Notes: generated by a model from the sequence alone, not told the origin. Shown: positions 24,244 to 32,381, numbered from the stretch's first letter. The stretch is DNA of 64,000 bases from JAFDWR01 sp038216655 (GCA_038216655.1 JBBQPZ010000004.1:1-64000); one strand, 5' to 3'. Program-made: numbers and translations.

Positions 24244-24277
24244 AAAAAAGAGGAGCGACCCAAAGGTCGCTCCTCTT
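24244..24277 (-). terminator. Intrinsic terminator of speD
   Basis: Perfect 13-bp stem AAGAGGAGCGACC / GGTCGCTCCTCTT with a 4-nt loop, followed on the minus strand by a T-tract. Lies 28 nt after the speD stop. Confidence 0.9.
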
Positions 24278-24304
24278 CCGAAACCCGAAACCCAAACCCG
24301 ATTC

Positions 24305-24898
24305 CTACCGCTCGACTTCGCTGCGCAGCCCGCGCCGGACCACGAGGAACTTGATCCTCGTCGGGCGGAACCGCTCCTGCAGAATGTCAACCGCCTTGTG
24401 AACCTTGATCGTGCCGCCGCAGTAGAACAGATCCACTGCCGCATAGCCGTGCTCCGGCCAGGTGTGAATCGTGTAGTGCGACTCCTGAATGATCACCGCG
24501 CCCGAAACGCCGTACGGCTTGAACTCGTGGAACGACTGCTCGACCACCGTCGCCTTGCTGACGCGCGCGGCTTCCAGCATCGCATCGCCGACCGTGCTCT
24601 CCGCCTCAAGCAGCGAGCCTTCACAGCCGAACAGCTCGATCAGAAGGTGCGAACCAAGCGACGACTCTTCGCCCGGATTAAATGGGAAACCCATCTCATC
24701 CTTGCCGAGCCACTCGTTGAAAACAGTCGTGTCGTCGCTGCGAATGAAGATCCAGCCTTCCTCACGCACGATAACCGGCGCACTCGCCTCCATCGGCTTA
24801 CGCGTAAACAATCGTTTGAGCCAAGCCCAACGGTTGGGCTGAGGCAGGGCGAGAGCCGCCAGAGCGGCGGAGCTAACAAGGATAAAGGGGTTTGCCAA
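24305..24898 (-). CDS. speD: S-adenosylmethionine decarboxylase proenzyme with N-terminal extension
   Basis: Pyruvoyl-dependent AdoMet decarboxylase of class 1B, supplying aminopropyl groups for spermidine. The catalytic core begins at about residue 81 (LGSHLLIELFGC). The self-cleavage site is QES|HYTIHTWPE, with Ser140 becoming the pyruvoyl group; His145 and Cys160 are also present. Most family members start right at the LG.H motif. Here 80 extra residues precede it, with a hydrophobic helix (residues 5-19), a basic stretch (LKRLFTRK) and an acidic linker, so the enzyme may be membrane-tethered. The TTG at 24898 directly abuts the stop of a 50-codon upstream frame. A later start (ATG for residue 36, MEASAPVIV) is possible. 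Confidence 0.88.
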   Translation of the reverse strand: MANPFILVSSAALAALALPQPNRWAWLKRLFTRKPMEASAPVIVREEGWIFIRSDDTTVFNEWLGKDEMGFPFNPGEESSLGSHLLIELFGCEGSLLEAESTVGDAMLEAARVSKATVVEQSFHEFKPYGVSGAVIIQESHYTIHTWPEHGYAAVDLFYCGGTIKVHKAVDILQERFRPTRIKFLVVRRGLRSEVER

Positions 24899-25051
24899 TC
24901 ACATAGACCTCAAGAAACACCGTGCGCAGACGCAAGCATGTATGCCCTTGCGCGAGAAACCCGACGATGGGAAAGCGTCCAGATAAACATCGGCAGCCGA
25001 AAAGTTCAAGGTCAGAGTTCCCTTGCTTGATTTTACGGTTCCCGGTTTCAT
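24899..25051 (-). CDS. Possible 50-codon upstream ORF in the speD leader
   Basis: An ATG at 25051 opens a 50-aa frame (begins MKPGTVKSSKGTLTLNF, ends CFLRSM) whose TGA is immediately followed by the speD TTG start. The arrangement would couple speD translation to the leader peptide. The nearest purine-rich SD-like sequence (AGGAGAG) is about 17 nt before the ATG, so its translation is uncertain. It may only be part of a structured leader. Confidence 0.3.
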   Translation of the reverse strand: MKPGTVKSSKGTLTLNFSAADVYLDAFPSSGFSRKGIHACVCARCFLRSM

Positions 25052-25124
25052 CTCGACGTTGGATCTCTCCTATGGGCCGCATGCAGCCCGATAGCCACCA
25101 CGGTCCCCCGTGACGCAGGTTGGA

Positions 25125-25153
25125 ACTATACCCCTTTGAACCTGCCTTGTCAA
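25125..25153 (-). promoter_or_regulatory. Strong sigma-70 type promoter of speD
   Basis: TTGACA (25153-25148), 17-bp spacer, TATAGT (25130-25125). Transcription should start near 25118 and give a leader of about 220 nt before speD. This is the clearest -35/-10 pair in the window. Confidence 0.75.
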
Positions 25154-25202
25154 CGAATTTCCCGCGTGGGTAGTGTCCTAATTAGGATTTGGCCGCGACG
25201 GT

Positions 25203-25409
25203 CTATCGTATGCGCCTCCACAGCACGACAGCCAAGGTGAACGAAGCGACCATAATCCCCACAGACACCCAACCCTGTACGGGACTCATTTGTTGTCTCT
25301 CCATCATAGGTAGACCGATTAAGTTTATGCAGGACCAGGGAATCGCGCAGGACCCCACGCAGGTAAACAACGCAATCCATCCCCATATCCGGGGCCTGTG
25401 CGACTTCAT
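25203..25409 (-). CDS. Small two-TM membrane protein
   Basis: A 68-aa frame with two hydrophobic helices, IWGWIALFTCVGSCAIPW and VQGWVSVGIMVASFTLAVVLW, ending in WRRIR as a positive-inside tail. An in-frame TAA lies three codons upstream, so the ATG at 25409 is the only reasonable start. I do not recognise a family. It sits in a gene-poor region next to decayed sequence. Confidence 0.5.
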   Translation of the reverse strand: MKSHRPRIWGWIALFTCVGSCAIPWSCINLIGLPMMERQQMSPVQGWVSVGIMVASFTLAVVLWRRIR

Positions 25410-25465
25410 GATTGATTATCGCTCGCAATTGCCACTCGAACGGCCTCAATTGCTGACGCGCTTGA

Positions 25466-26238
25466 TCCCAAGCACCCGGAAATCCGAATGTCGAACCTCG
25501 ACGCGAAAGGTCAGGCAAGTTTCCGGAAGTCGATTCAGCAGAATCCGGTGCTTTCTTCTGGGTTTTCGCAGACCAGTTCGCCGGACTTTGGTCTCTCGCT
25601 TGTTCCCATGGTCTCCCTGACTTCGAACGCGATGGAAAGAAGGGGACGATCCGAATCGAGCCGCACGATTTGCATCCGGTGGAAGTCAAACCCCCCGGCA
25701 CGGCCCCCGATTCAGATAAGCCAAAGACGACCTCGGAGGATGCCCTTCCGATCGTCGTGACTTGCCACTGGTCGAAGGGTCTTCGGTGGCAGACCGAGCA
25801 CGCGGCGACAGCGCTGCAAATCCTTAACCAGCAGGTGACGGACCGTTGGTCCGCACCGGATGCGGCGGCGCAAGCGTTCTTGGATCAGCTTCTCAACGAT
25901 CATGCCGACGTCTTTGGCGATTTCAAACCGGGAGACCGACCCGGGCTTGACTCCATGAACCCCGCCCTCAAGCGCGCCTTCATGGACCAAGCAGCTTCAT
26001 CGTACGGTCGTTTCGGGTTTAGTTCGAGGCAAACGAACGAGGCTCCGTAGCGGCGACACCCTATAGAACCGAAGCCGCGCTCTGGAAGAAGATCGAATCC
26101 ACCCGAATCGGCCCCGCGCGACTAGTCCTGAATCTCGTGATCCCCGTCGCGACTCCCACCGGAAGGACCGAGGTATGGATCCCGCTATACAACGGCAAGC
26201 GCCTACTCCCCGGATACGTCCCGCCGCCCGAAGACTAG
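25466..26238 (+). pseudogene. Decayed, frameshifted gene of unknown function
   Basis: From 25466 a frame without any early start codon reads as plausible protein (segments GKFPEVDSAESGAFFWVF, then FADQFAGLWSLACSHGLPDF, then KKGTIRIEPHDLHPVEVKPPG) and continues to a stop at 26048-26050. In the -1 frame, coding-like sequence resumes at about 26031 and ends at 26238 (segments RTEAALWKKIES, then GRTEVWIPLYNGKRLLPGY). The first possible start in the main frame is a TTG at 25670. The simplest reading is a gene that lost its 5' end and suffered a frameshift near 26030-26050. No known domain recognised. Confidence 0.45.
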
Positions 26239-26263
26239 CGGAGCGGGAATGAACGGGTTGGGT

Positions 26264-26328
26264 GCCACGGTTTGTCCGGACCTGGAATTGACTGTCGGCC
26301 GGAACCACCCCCCGGCAAGCCGTGCTCC
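26264..26328. repeat. 'CGGTTTG-CCGG' palindromic repeat, copy 1
   Basis: CACGGTTTGTCCGGACCTGG at the left and CCCGGCAAGCCGTGCTC at the right form an imperfect palindrome. Related copies lie at 60912-60975 and 61021-61067, with a partial one at 51121-51145. Between this repeat and 26654 I see nothing I can call a gene. Confidence 0.6.
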
Positions 26329-26654
26329 GACGCACCCGCGATCGGCTGTAGCCTTGGAACCAACTCAAGTCCAAGCCAGAGGGGCCAATCGCCACCCCAG
26401 ACCTGAACGGCCAGCGGCCCAATAGTAGCGCAGGTTTTCCTGTGTCTCCGAAAATGTCGGTTGAATTCGCCGCCTCCCGAGAACAAGTAAACACAAACAA
26501 TCGCGAACTGCAGGACGAAGTGAGCCAGCGACTATGTGATGACGACGCGGACCCCAAAGGTGAAAGACCTCGAAGATCAAACTAGTACGAAATAACCCAG
26601 TAAACGCTCCGATATATGCGGGAATTCCCACCTTGGCGGGAAACGCAGCCCCCC

Positions 26655-27323
26655 TCAGGAGCGCGTTAAGGCTTCTACATCGCCTTCGACAACGCCGTCG
26701 ACGAGACGCACGATCCGGTCCGCCTCGCGGAGCATCGTCTCGTCGTGGGTGACCATCACGAGCGAGCCTTTGCCTCGATGGTGATTCAGGAGGTCCACGA
26801 CGGCTTCGCCGTTCTTGTGATCGAGCGCCGCCGTCGGCTCGTCTGCGAAGATCACGCTCGGCCCGCCGAGCAGTGACCGCGCCACGCAGACCCTCTGACG
26901 CTCGCCGCCGCTGAGCTCGTGAGGCTTGCGCTGGAGCTTGTCGCCGAGGCCGAGCGTCTCCAGAAGCGACACCGCCTCATCCCTTGGCGGCGTCCCCTCG
27001 AACGCGACCATCACGTTTTCGAGGACGGTGAGGTAGCCGAGCAGGAACGCTTGCTGGAACACGAAACCGAACTCTTTCAGCCGCAGACGGCTGCGCTCCT
27101 CGTCCGACATGCGCGGCAGGCTCCGCTCGCGGTACAGGATGTCGCCCTGGGTGGGAGTCTTGAGGCCGCTCAGTAGGTACAGCAGCGACGACTTGCCCGA
27201 GCCCGAGGGGCCGAGGATGCCGACGAACTCGCCGTCGCCGATCTTGACCGAGACGTCACGGCACGCAAACACGTCCCGCCCGTGGTCGGAATAAACCAGC
27301 GACGCGTCGCGGGCCTCGATCAA
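26655..27323 (-). CDS. ABC transporter ATP-binding protein (LolD/MacB type)
   Basis: A 222-aa ATPase: Walker A GPSGSGKSS, Q-loop FVFQQAFLLGYLTVLENV, signature LSGGERQRV, Walker B VIFADEPTAALD, H-loop VMVTHDE. The length and sequence match ATPases that power FtsX-like mechanotransmission permeases. It starts with a TTG at 27323 that overlaps the permease stop (TTGA), so the two are coupled. Confidence 0.92.
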   Translation of the reverse strand: MIEARDASLVYSDHGRDVFACRDVSVKIGDGEFVGILGPSGSGKSSLLYLLSGLKTPTQGDILYRERSLPRMSDEERSRLRLKEFGFVFQQAFLLGYLTVLENVMVAFEGTPPRDEAVSLLETLGLGDKLQRKPHELSGGERQRVCVARSLLGGPSVIFADEPTAALDHKNGEAVVDLLNHHRGKGSLVMVTHDETMLREADRIVRLVDGVVEGDVEALTRS

Positions 27324-28480
27324 ACGAGCCTCCGCTCGACCACGCCGACCGGGTCAAACTTTCGGAAGCGCAAGAAAACAGTGAGGATGGCCACGCCCAA
27401 GATCGCCAACGGCGCCGGGAGAGTGTACGCAAACGCCTTCGCATCGAACGCGTTCAGCGCCCACGCGTTCGGCTCCATCAGCCGCGCCTTCACGAGCAGC
27501 AGCAGCAAGTACGCGATGAAGATGCCGAGCAGCCAGCCGAGCACCACGACCATGATGCTCTCCGAAACGACCCGCTGAATGAGCTGGCGCTTGGTGTGCC
27601 CGATCGCCTGGAGCAGCCCAAATTCCACCAAGCGCTGCGACTGGTAGATATTGATCAACAAACCCATCATCAGGGTGATCACGAGCACCAGCGTGCCGAT
27701 CACCACGTTGAGGATTTTGTATAAGGTCGCGAAGTTCTCGTTTGTATCTTTCTCCAGGATATGGTAGGCAAACACCTGCGCCCGTTGTCCTTTGAAATGC
27801 TTCTCCGCCCACCGGTCCAGCAGTTCCTGGTCATGTAGGTTTTCCGCAAAAACCATGGCGATATCCACCGGGGGGAAATGGTTCTTCCGCTGGTATTCGA
27901 TGGTGTCGAGCATGATCCAGCGGTCAGAATGCGCGATGCCGACCACCTTCACCGGCTTCGGCGAGTAGTTATCCGCGTTCGCCGGGCCGACCATGGCGCT
28001 GCCAAGTTGCAAGCCTAGGTTCTTCGCCACTGGCTCGCTGATGATCCCCTCCGGCGCTCCGGCGATGGGCAAACGCCCCTCGATCTGAGTAACTCCTTGA
28101 CGCCGAAGGTAGTACCGGATGTCGTCCTGGGTCAGGCCCAAGACCACGAATGGCCATTTGCCGACAATGCTGCGAACGGTCCCGCTACTCGCCCGACAAG
28201 TCATCACCCGCTCGATCGGCACGGGAGAACCCTCCCGCACCTGGTCGATCAGTTCTGGAGTCAAATTCGGGTCGCCGCGCGGTGTGATGCCCAGGCTCTC
28301 GCGGCTGTAAAGGTAGATCGTCTTGATCGACAGTGGGATGGAATTCAGCAGGGCGACAATGCCGGTGATGAGCAACACGGCGAGCACGATCACGCTCACC
28401 AACGGTACGGTCTTTGCCGCGTTCCGAAGCAGATAGGTGTACGGCGCAAGCGGTCGCCGAAGGGCCCTCACCGGCTTCAA
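27320..28480 (-). CDS. FtsX/MacB-like ABC permease
   Basis: A 386-aa permease with the FtsX-family layout: one N-terminal membrane helix (about 23-48), a large extracytoplasmic domain (about 50-255), and three C-terminal helices (about 262-285, 310-335, 350-375). The cytoplasmic coupling segment VEFGLLQAIGHTKRQLIQRVV between helices 2 and 3 is typical of this family. The likely TTG start at 28480 overlaps the preceding gene's TGA; a GTG three codons later is an alternative. With the ATPase it should act on lipoproteins, peptides or the envelope rather than transport small solutes. Confidence 0.85.
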   Translation of the reverse strand: MKPVRALRRPLAPYTYLLRNAAKTVPLVSVIVLAVLLITGIVALLNSIPLSIKTIYLYSRESLGITPRGDPNLTPELIDQVREGSPVPIERVMTCRASSGTVRSIVGKWPFVVLGLTQDDIRYYLRRQGVTQIEGRLPIAGAPEGIISEPVAKNLGLQLGSAMVGPANADNYSPKPVKVVGIAHSDRWIMLDTIEYQRKNHFPPVDIAMVFAENLHDQELLDRWAEKHFKGQRAQVFAYHILEKDTNENFATLYKILNVVIGTLVLVITLMMGLLINIYQSQRLVEFGLLQAIGHTKRQLIQRVVSESIMVVVLGWLLGIFIAYLLLLLVKARLMEPNAWALNAFDAKAFAYTLPAPLAILGVAILTVFLRFRKFDPVGVVERRLV

Positions 28481-29139
28481 AGTCCCTCCCGGCGATAGCG
28501 AAGAAAGACCTCGTCGCCCACCACGTGATGCTCAACCAAGGAGAACTGCTTGAGCGCATTCCGCGGCAACGGCTCTCCAATCGCGTAGGTCGGGATGTCG
28601 AAGCCGAGCTTGACCTTGGGCGCGATGGTGAGGAACAGCTCGTCCAGAGCGTCGGCGGCGATGAGTTCGCCGTTCAACGAGCTCCCGCCGAGGGAGTGCA
28701 ACCGCTCGATCTCTAGCTCCTGGCGCAAATGAGCTAGCAAACCGACCACGTCCACGCGCGCTTCTCCAAACTCCAGAACCGTGACTGCATCGGGCACCCT
28801 CGGGTTTTTCCCGCGCGGACAGGCAAGAAATGCGCGACCCTCGGCCAGAAAGGCGGTGTCCCAGGGCAAGTCCCCGGTACTGGACACGGCGATTCGGATG
28901 GGGCAATGGGGGTTCCAACTTTTCGGATTTGCCCGAACGCTCGCCGCCCCGAGGATGATCGCATCCGCGGCACGTTCGAGCACATCCATGACTTCCTGGT
29001 CGGCTCTCGATCCGAGACCGACGACGTCTTCCCCTCGCTCACCCAGAACCGTCCGGCCATCGATCGTAGCCACCATGTTGGCGTACACCAGCGGACGGCT
29101 CGGCGGTGGGCTCGGAAACGCAAGGTCGGAGTAGAGCAT
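28477..29139 (-). CDS. RibD C-terminal-domain (DHFR-like) reductase
   Basis: A 220-aa stand-alone member of the RibD_C/DHFR-like fold. VYANMVATIDGRTVLG at about residues 18-33 is the substrate/NADPH entry motif. DAIILGAASVRAN (about 59-71) and LHSLGGSSLNGELIAADALDEL (about 145-166; split here as one region) are the other conserved motifs. Such proteins reduce the ribosylamino side chain in riboflavin synthesis or act on related pyrimidines. No deaminase domain is attached and no rib genes are near, so the substrate is uncertain. Upstream member of a TTGA-overlapping operon with the ABC genes. Confidence 0.85.
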   Translation of the reverse strand: MLYSDLAFPSPPPSRPLVYANMVATIDGRTVLGERGEDVVGLGSRADQEVMDVLERAADAIILGAASVRANPKSWNPHCPIRIAVSSTGDLPWDTAFLAEGRAFLACPRGKNPRVPDAVTVLEFGEARVDVVGLLAHLRQELEIERLHSLGGSSLNGELIAADALDELFLTIAPKVKLGFDIPTYAIGEPLPRNALKQFSLVEHHVVGDEVFLRYRREGL

Positions 29140-29194
29140 GAGAAGCGGGGCGACTTCTGTCGAAACCGAAGTCCACCCCTAGAATAGCTGAGGG

Positions 29195-29800
29195 CTAGTT
29201 TGGTGCACCGGCCAACAGTCGCTCCATTGCCGCGTGGATCGCGCCATAAGGCTGTTCGGCAAGCCGTTCTTCGCCGATGAAGAACGTCGGGACATTGTAG
29301 ATGCCTTCATCGTAAGCAGGCTGGTCGAAGTGAACGATGTTTGCCGCCCCATCTTCGGCGTTGATGGACGCGCGCAGATCCACTTCGGAAGGGAGTCTGC
29401 CATCAGCAAGTTCAACGAGCACGTCGATTTCGTTGATCGCCCTCCCATCCTCCCAGTAGGCTCGGTAGACCGCCTCGACGAACGAGTCGGCGACGCCGTG
29501 CTGCTTCGCGACTTCGACCGCCAAGTGAGCGTGGTGCGTCCGCATTCGGGGCGGTTTCTGGATGACCGGGATTTCGATTCCCTCAATGTAATTGAGAAAC
29601 TCAAATCGACTGAGAATCTTGGGCTTGTTGGCCGGATCAGGAATCTTGATCGTCGGCTCGCCCCAGGAAAGCTCTTCGGGCATCAGTTCGCAGCCAATCC
29701 ACTCGATTTCGACTCCGTACTCTTCCTGGAGCCGCCCGGCTTGGAACAACCCGACCCAACACCACGGGCAGGTGAAGTCGTGGGCAATGCGGATGGTCAT
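29195..29800 (-). CDS. DsbA-family oxidoreductase (FrnE-like)
   Basis: A 201-aa thioredoxin-fold protein with the active site CPWC at residues 11-14 (HDFTCPWCWVGLFQ). An inserted helical domain lies in the middle. A cis-proline loop GIYNVPTFFIGEERL occurs at about residues 165-180. No signal peptide, so it is cytoplasmic, as for FrnE/2-hydroxychromene-2-carboxylate isomerase-like members. Stand-alone minus-strand gene. Confidence 0.88.
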   Translation of the reverse strand: MTIRIAHDFTCPWCWVGLFQAGRLQEEYGVEIEWIGCELMPEELSWGEPTIKIPDPANKPKILSRFEFLNYIEGIEIPVIQKPPRMRTHHAHLAVEVAKQHGVADSFVEAVYRAYWEDGRAINEIDVLVELADGRLPSEVDLRASINAEDGAANIVHFDQPAYDEGIYNVPTFFIGEERLAEQPYGAIHAAMERLLAGAPN

Positions 29801-29856
29801 CGGCTGTTTCTACGACGACCATCCGCCTACGGCGTCAGATTCGGGCGGAATGTCCG

Positions 29857-31062
29857 CTAGTCCCCGGTGGTCTGGGTTGTCCCTTGCGGAGCTTGAACGG
29901 GCGGCGTGCCGGTCTTCCAACTCTCCCAGTAGGTCGGGTCCTCGATCCCGAGCGCGTGCTTGGTGAGCTTGAACGGGTGGAAGCTGTCGACCATCACCGC
30001 CAATTCCTCGGTCTTAGTCGCGCCGATCGAGGCCTCGGTCGCGCCCGGCTGCGGGCCGTGGGGGATGCCGAGCGGGTGGAGGGTGATCGAGCCTTCCTCG
30101 ATGCCACGACGGGAGCCGAACTTGTCGTTGCAGTAGTACAGCACCTCGTCGGAATCGACGTTTGAGTGGTTGTACGGAATCACGATCGCCTCGGGATGGT
30201 AATCGAGCATCCGCGGACAGAACGAGCAGACCACAAAACCGTGCGCCTGGAAGGTCTGGTGGATGGGCGGCGGGAGGTGAAGCTTGCCGGTGATGGGCTG
30301 GAAGTCGTGGATCGAGAACGCGTACGGGAAGACATAGCCGTCCCACCCGATCACATCGAGCGGGTTGTAGGGGTACGTGTACATCGTGAGCCGCTTGCGG
30401 GCGCGGATCAGCACCTGAGTCTCGGTACGGTCGGTGTAGGTTTTGAGCTCATGCGGCGGGCGGAAGTCGCGCTCCTTGTACGGCGCGTCCTCCAGGAGCT
30501 GGCCGTAGTCGTTGCGGTAGCGCTTCGGAATCTCGACCGGGCCGTAGCTGACGACGGTGAGCATCCGGACGGGCAGCGAGTTGAAAGTGATCTTCCAAAT
30601 CGTGCCGCGCGGGATGACGATGTAGTCGCCCGGGTGGAAGTCGATGAGGCCAAACATCGACTCGAACATCCCTTCCCCGTCGTGGATGAACAGGATCTCA
30701 TCGCCGTCCGCGTTCTTGAAATAGGTATCCATCTGCTCGGCGACGTTGAGCTGATGCCATTCGCAGTCCTGGTTTCCCATCATCAGCACGCGTCCCGAGA
30801 TCGCATTGCCCTTGGCGGCCAGGGCGCTGGTTCGTAGGTGGCGATGGCGCAGCGGCTCTTCGGCGAGGTACTCGATCTCAAGCGGGCCGCGGTCTTCGAA
30901 GCCGGAGACTTCGGTCGGATGGTTGATGTGATACGTGGTTGACATCGGACCGGAAAACCCGAACGTTGAGATCAACTGCTCGGTGTAGAGCCCCCCGTCG
31001 GGCTTGCGAAACTGGATGTGGTGCTTCTTGGGTAGCTGGCCTAATCGAACGTATCTGGGCAT
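29857..31062 (-). CDS. Homogentisate 1,2-dioxygenase family protein
   Basis: A 401-aa bicupin. Homogentisate dioxygenase opens the aromatic ring of homogentisate to maleylacetoacetate in tyrosine breakdown. The C-terminal region has NHSNVDSDEVLYYCND and IPHGPQPGATE, corresponding to the His/Glu iron ligands and the substrate-pocket histidine. The N-terminal cupin has GDYIVIPRGTIWKI. The ATG at 31062 has a GGAGG SD 5 nt upstream. No hpd or fahA neighbour is visible, so pathway assignment rests on family likeness. Divergent from the epimerase gene with a 62-bp gap. Confidence 0.85.
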   Translation of the reverse strand: MPRYVRLGQLPKKHHIQFRKPDGGLYTEQLISTFGFSGPMSTTYHINHPTEVSGFEDRGPLEIEYLAEEPLRHRHLRTSALAAKGNAISGRVLMMGNQDCEWHQLNVAEQMDTYFKNADGDEILFIHDGEGMFESMFGLIDFHPGDYIVIPRGTIWKITFNSLPVRMLTVVSYGPVEIPKRYRNDYGQLLEDAPYKERDFRPPHELKTYTDRTETQVLIRARKRLTMYTYPYNPLDVIGWDGYVFPYAFSIHDFQPITGKLHLPPPIHQTFQAHGFVVCSFCPRMLDYHPEAIVIPYNHSNVDSDEVLYYCNDKFGSRRGIEEGSITLHPLGIPHGPQPGATEASIGATKTEELAVMVDSFHPFKLTKHALGIEDPTYWESWKTGTPPVQAPQGTTQTTGD

Positions 31063-31113
31063 CGGTGCCTCCTCTCGAATCTGGTGATTCGATTTTAGCC
31101 GCTTCTGCGGGCG

Positions 31114-31119
31114 CATAAT
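31114..31119 (+). promoter_or_regulatory. Putative -10 box (CATAAT), leaderless start
   Basis: CATAAT 5 nt before the ATG of the epimerase gene, no SD between. Confidence 0.55.
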
Positions 31120-31124
31120 CAGCC

Positions 31125-31880
31125 ATGCGATTCGGTATCTGCTGTCAGTCGGAACAGGTGGCCCATGCCTTGTCGGTCGGGTTCGAGTACACCGAGCTCG
31201 CGGCTGGAAAGATCTTTGCCGAAGCTCCCCTTGCGGCGGAGGCGATTCGGGCGATGCGGGCGGAGGCGACGAACTTGTTCGTCTCGGGTCCGCTTCGTTT
31301 GTCGGGCGCGACGCCCGAGGTCCGGGCGTACGCTGAGCTCGTGGTGCCTCGCGCGGCGAAGGCCGGGATCTCGGTCATGGTGATCGGTTCGGGCGCGGCG
31401 CGGCGGTCGGAGCTTGAGTTCGAAGCCGCCCAGGAGGGCTTTGCCGATGCCGCGGGCGTCGTTGGCGAGGTCGCCCGGAAGTACGGGATCGTGGTGGCAC
31501 CCGAGTCTTTGAAGCGCGAAGAGACCAACGTTGGCAACTCAATGGGCGATCTGGCCCGGCGGTTGGCCGAGCGCGGGGTGGCGTTTACCGCCGACTCGCA
31601 TCACCTCCTCCGCGATTGGCCCCACCGGTCGGGTCAGGAGGGAGCGCCCTCCAAAGCGTTCTGGCGGGAGGAGATTCCCGTCGCGCCCGCCCACATTCAC
31701 ATCAGCAATTTCGCGAGAACTTGGCCGGTGTCGGAGGACCCCGGGATGCGCGGTTTTGCCCAAAGATTGTACGAGGTTGGATATGACGGGCGGATTAGCC
31801 TAGAATGTGATTGGGCGAACTGGGAGACGGAATATCCGATGGCTCTTGAGGACGCGAAGCGGCTCTTTGAGTCGGTCTGA
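31125..31880 (+). CDS. Sugar phosphate isomerase/epimerase (xylose isomerase-like TIM barrel)
   Basis: A 251-aa AP-endonuclease-2/xylose-isomerase-like barrel. Metal-ligand motifs are seen as APESL (about 124-128), TADSHH (about 153-158), HIHISNF (about 188-194) and ISLECDW near the end. Substrate unknown. It starts 63 nt from the divergent dioxygenase gene; shared regulation is possible but the two products have no obvious common pathway. Confidence 0.82.
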   Translation: MRFGICCQSEQVAHALSVGFEYTELAAGKIFAEAPLAAEAIRAMRAEATNLFVSGPLRLSGATPEVRAYAELVVPRAAKAGISVMVIGSGAARRSELEFEAAQEGFADAAGVVGEVARKYGIVVAPESLKREETNVGNSMGDLARRLAERGVAFTADSHHLLRDWPHRSGQEGAPSKAFWREEIPVAPAHIHISNFARTWPVSEDPGMRGFAQRLYEVGYDGRISLECDWANWETEYPMALEDAKRLFESV

Positions 31881-31970
31881 AAAAACCTCACAAAATAGTT
31901 GAAGTTTTTTCGGGACGGCCCTAAAGATCGAGGCGGGAGCGACCGCTAATAGATCAAGACCGAAAGGTTG

Positions 31971-32063
31971 GACAGAAAAAGGCACGGTAGAGGCGACTCT
32001 AGCCACGCAAAGCCTAAGGGTCTCGAGCTTGCAAGAGCTTTGAGAAAGCCGGGTTACCTGTCT
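31971..32063 (+). promoter_or_regulatory. c-di-GMP-I (GEMM) class riboswitch upstream of flgM
   Basis: The closing helix GACAG (31971-31975) pairs with CUGUC (32059-32063). Inside, the first hairpin carries the conserved ACGCAAAGCC (32004-32013) and the second arm ends with GCCGGGUUACC (32048-32058), the two hallmark GEMM-I motifs. The tetraloop hairpin is UAGAG-GCGA-CUCUA. The second hairpin is built on CUCGAGCU...AGAGCUUUGAG. The SD GGAG lies about 10 nt after the aptamer and no terminator intervenes, suggesting translational control. The base that separates c-di-GMP from 3',3'-cGAMP binders has not been assigned here. Confidence 0.85.
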
Positions 32064-32085
32064 GGAATATGGCTGGAGATTGACC

Positions 32086-32355
32086 ATGCGAATTTCAGAC
32101 AACGAAGTAAAGAAGCTGCTTAGCACCCCCTCGACCGAAGTCGAGGCCGTCGTAGAATTCGGCGCCGAGGTTTACGACCCTCAGGCCGACCAGGACTTGA
32201 TTCGCTCGGTGAAAGCCGATGTGATGGCGATGACCGACCGCGAGGAAATGGTCGCGGATCTCAAAGCCCGAATCGATGCTGGAACGTACAACCCGAGTGG
32301 CGATGACATCGCCGACACGATGATCCGCCGCGCCATCGCCGATCGCATCCGCTGA
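32086..32355 (+). CDS. flgM: Anti-sigma-28 factor, FlgM-like
   Basis: An 89-aa protein with the FlgM C-terminal signature: VADLKARIDAGTYNPSGDDI followed by ADTMIRRAIADRI matches the family's 'LK..I..G.Y......IA..ML' sigma-binding helices. FlgM holds sigma-28 inactive until the flagellar hook is finished and FlgM is exported. The ATG at 32086 has GGAG 8 nt upstream; a TTG two codons earlier is less likely. Transcribed behind a c-di-GMP-I riboswitch and followed by a terminator, so it is monocistronic. Its partner is probably the sigma factor at 18695-19474. Sequence TAAAGATC...CCGCTAA at 31922-31949 loosely resembles a sigma-28 promoter. Confidence 0.82.
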   Translation: MRISDNEVKKLLSTPSTEVEAVVEFGAEVYDPQADQDLIRSVKADVMAMTDREEMVADLKARIDAGTYNPSGDDIADTMIRRAIADRIR

Positions 32356-32381
32356 TCTGTGATTGCTGGTCGGTCCTAGCT

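Noticed and set aside
24899..25118. Known SAM or polyamine riboswitch in the speD leader
   Set aside because: No SAM-I, SAM-II or SAH core motif could be found by eye; left as an unclassified leader with a possible uORF.
25997..26557. 186-codon minus-strand frame in the decayed region
   Set aside because: Ser/Arg-rich shadow of the plus-strand decayed gene; no start signals or family features.
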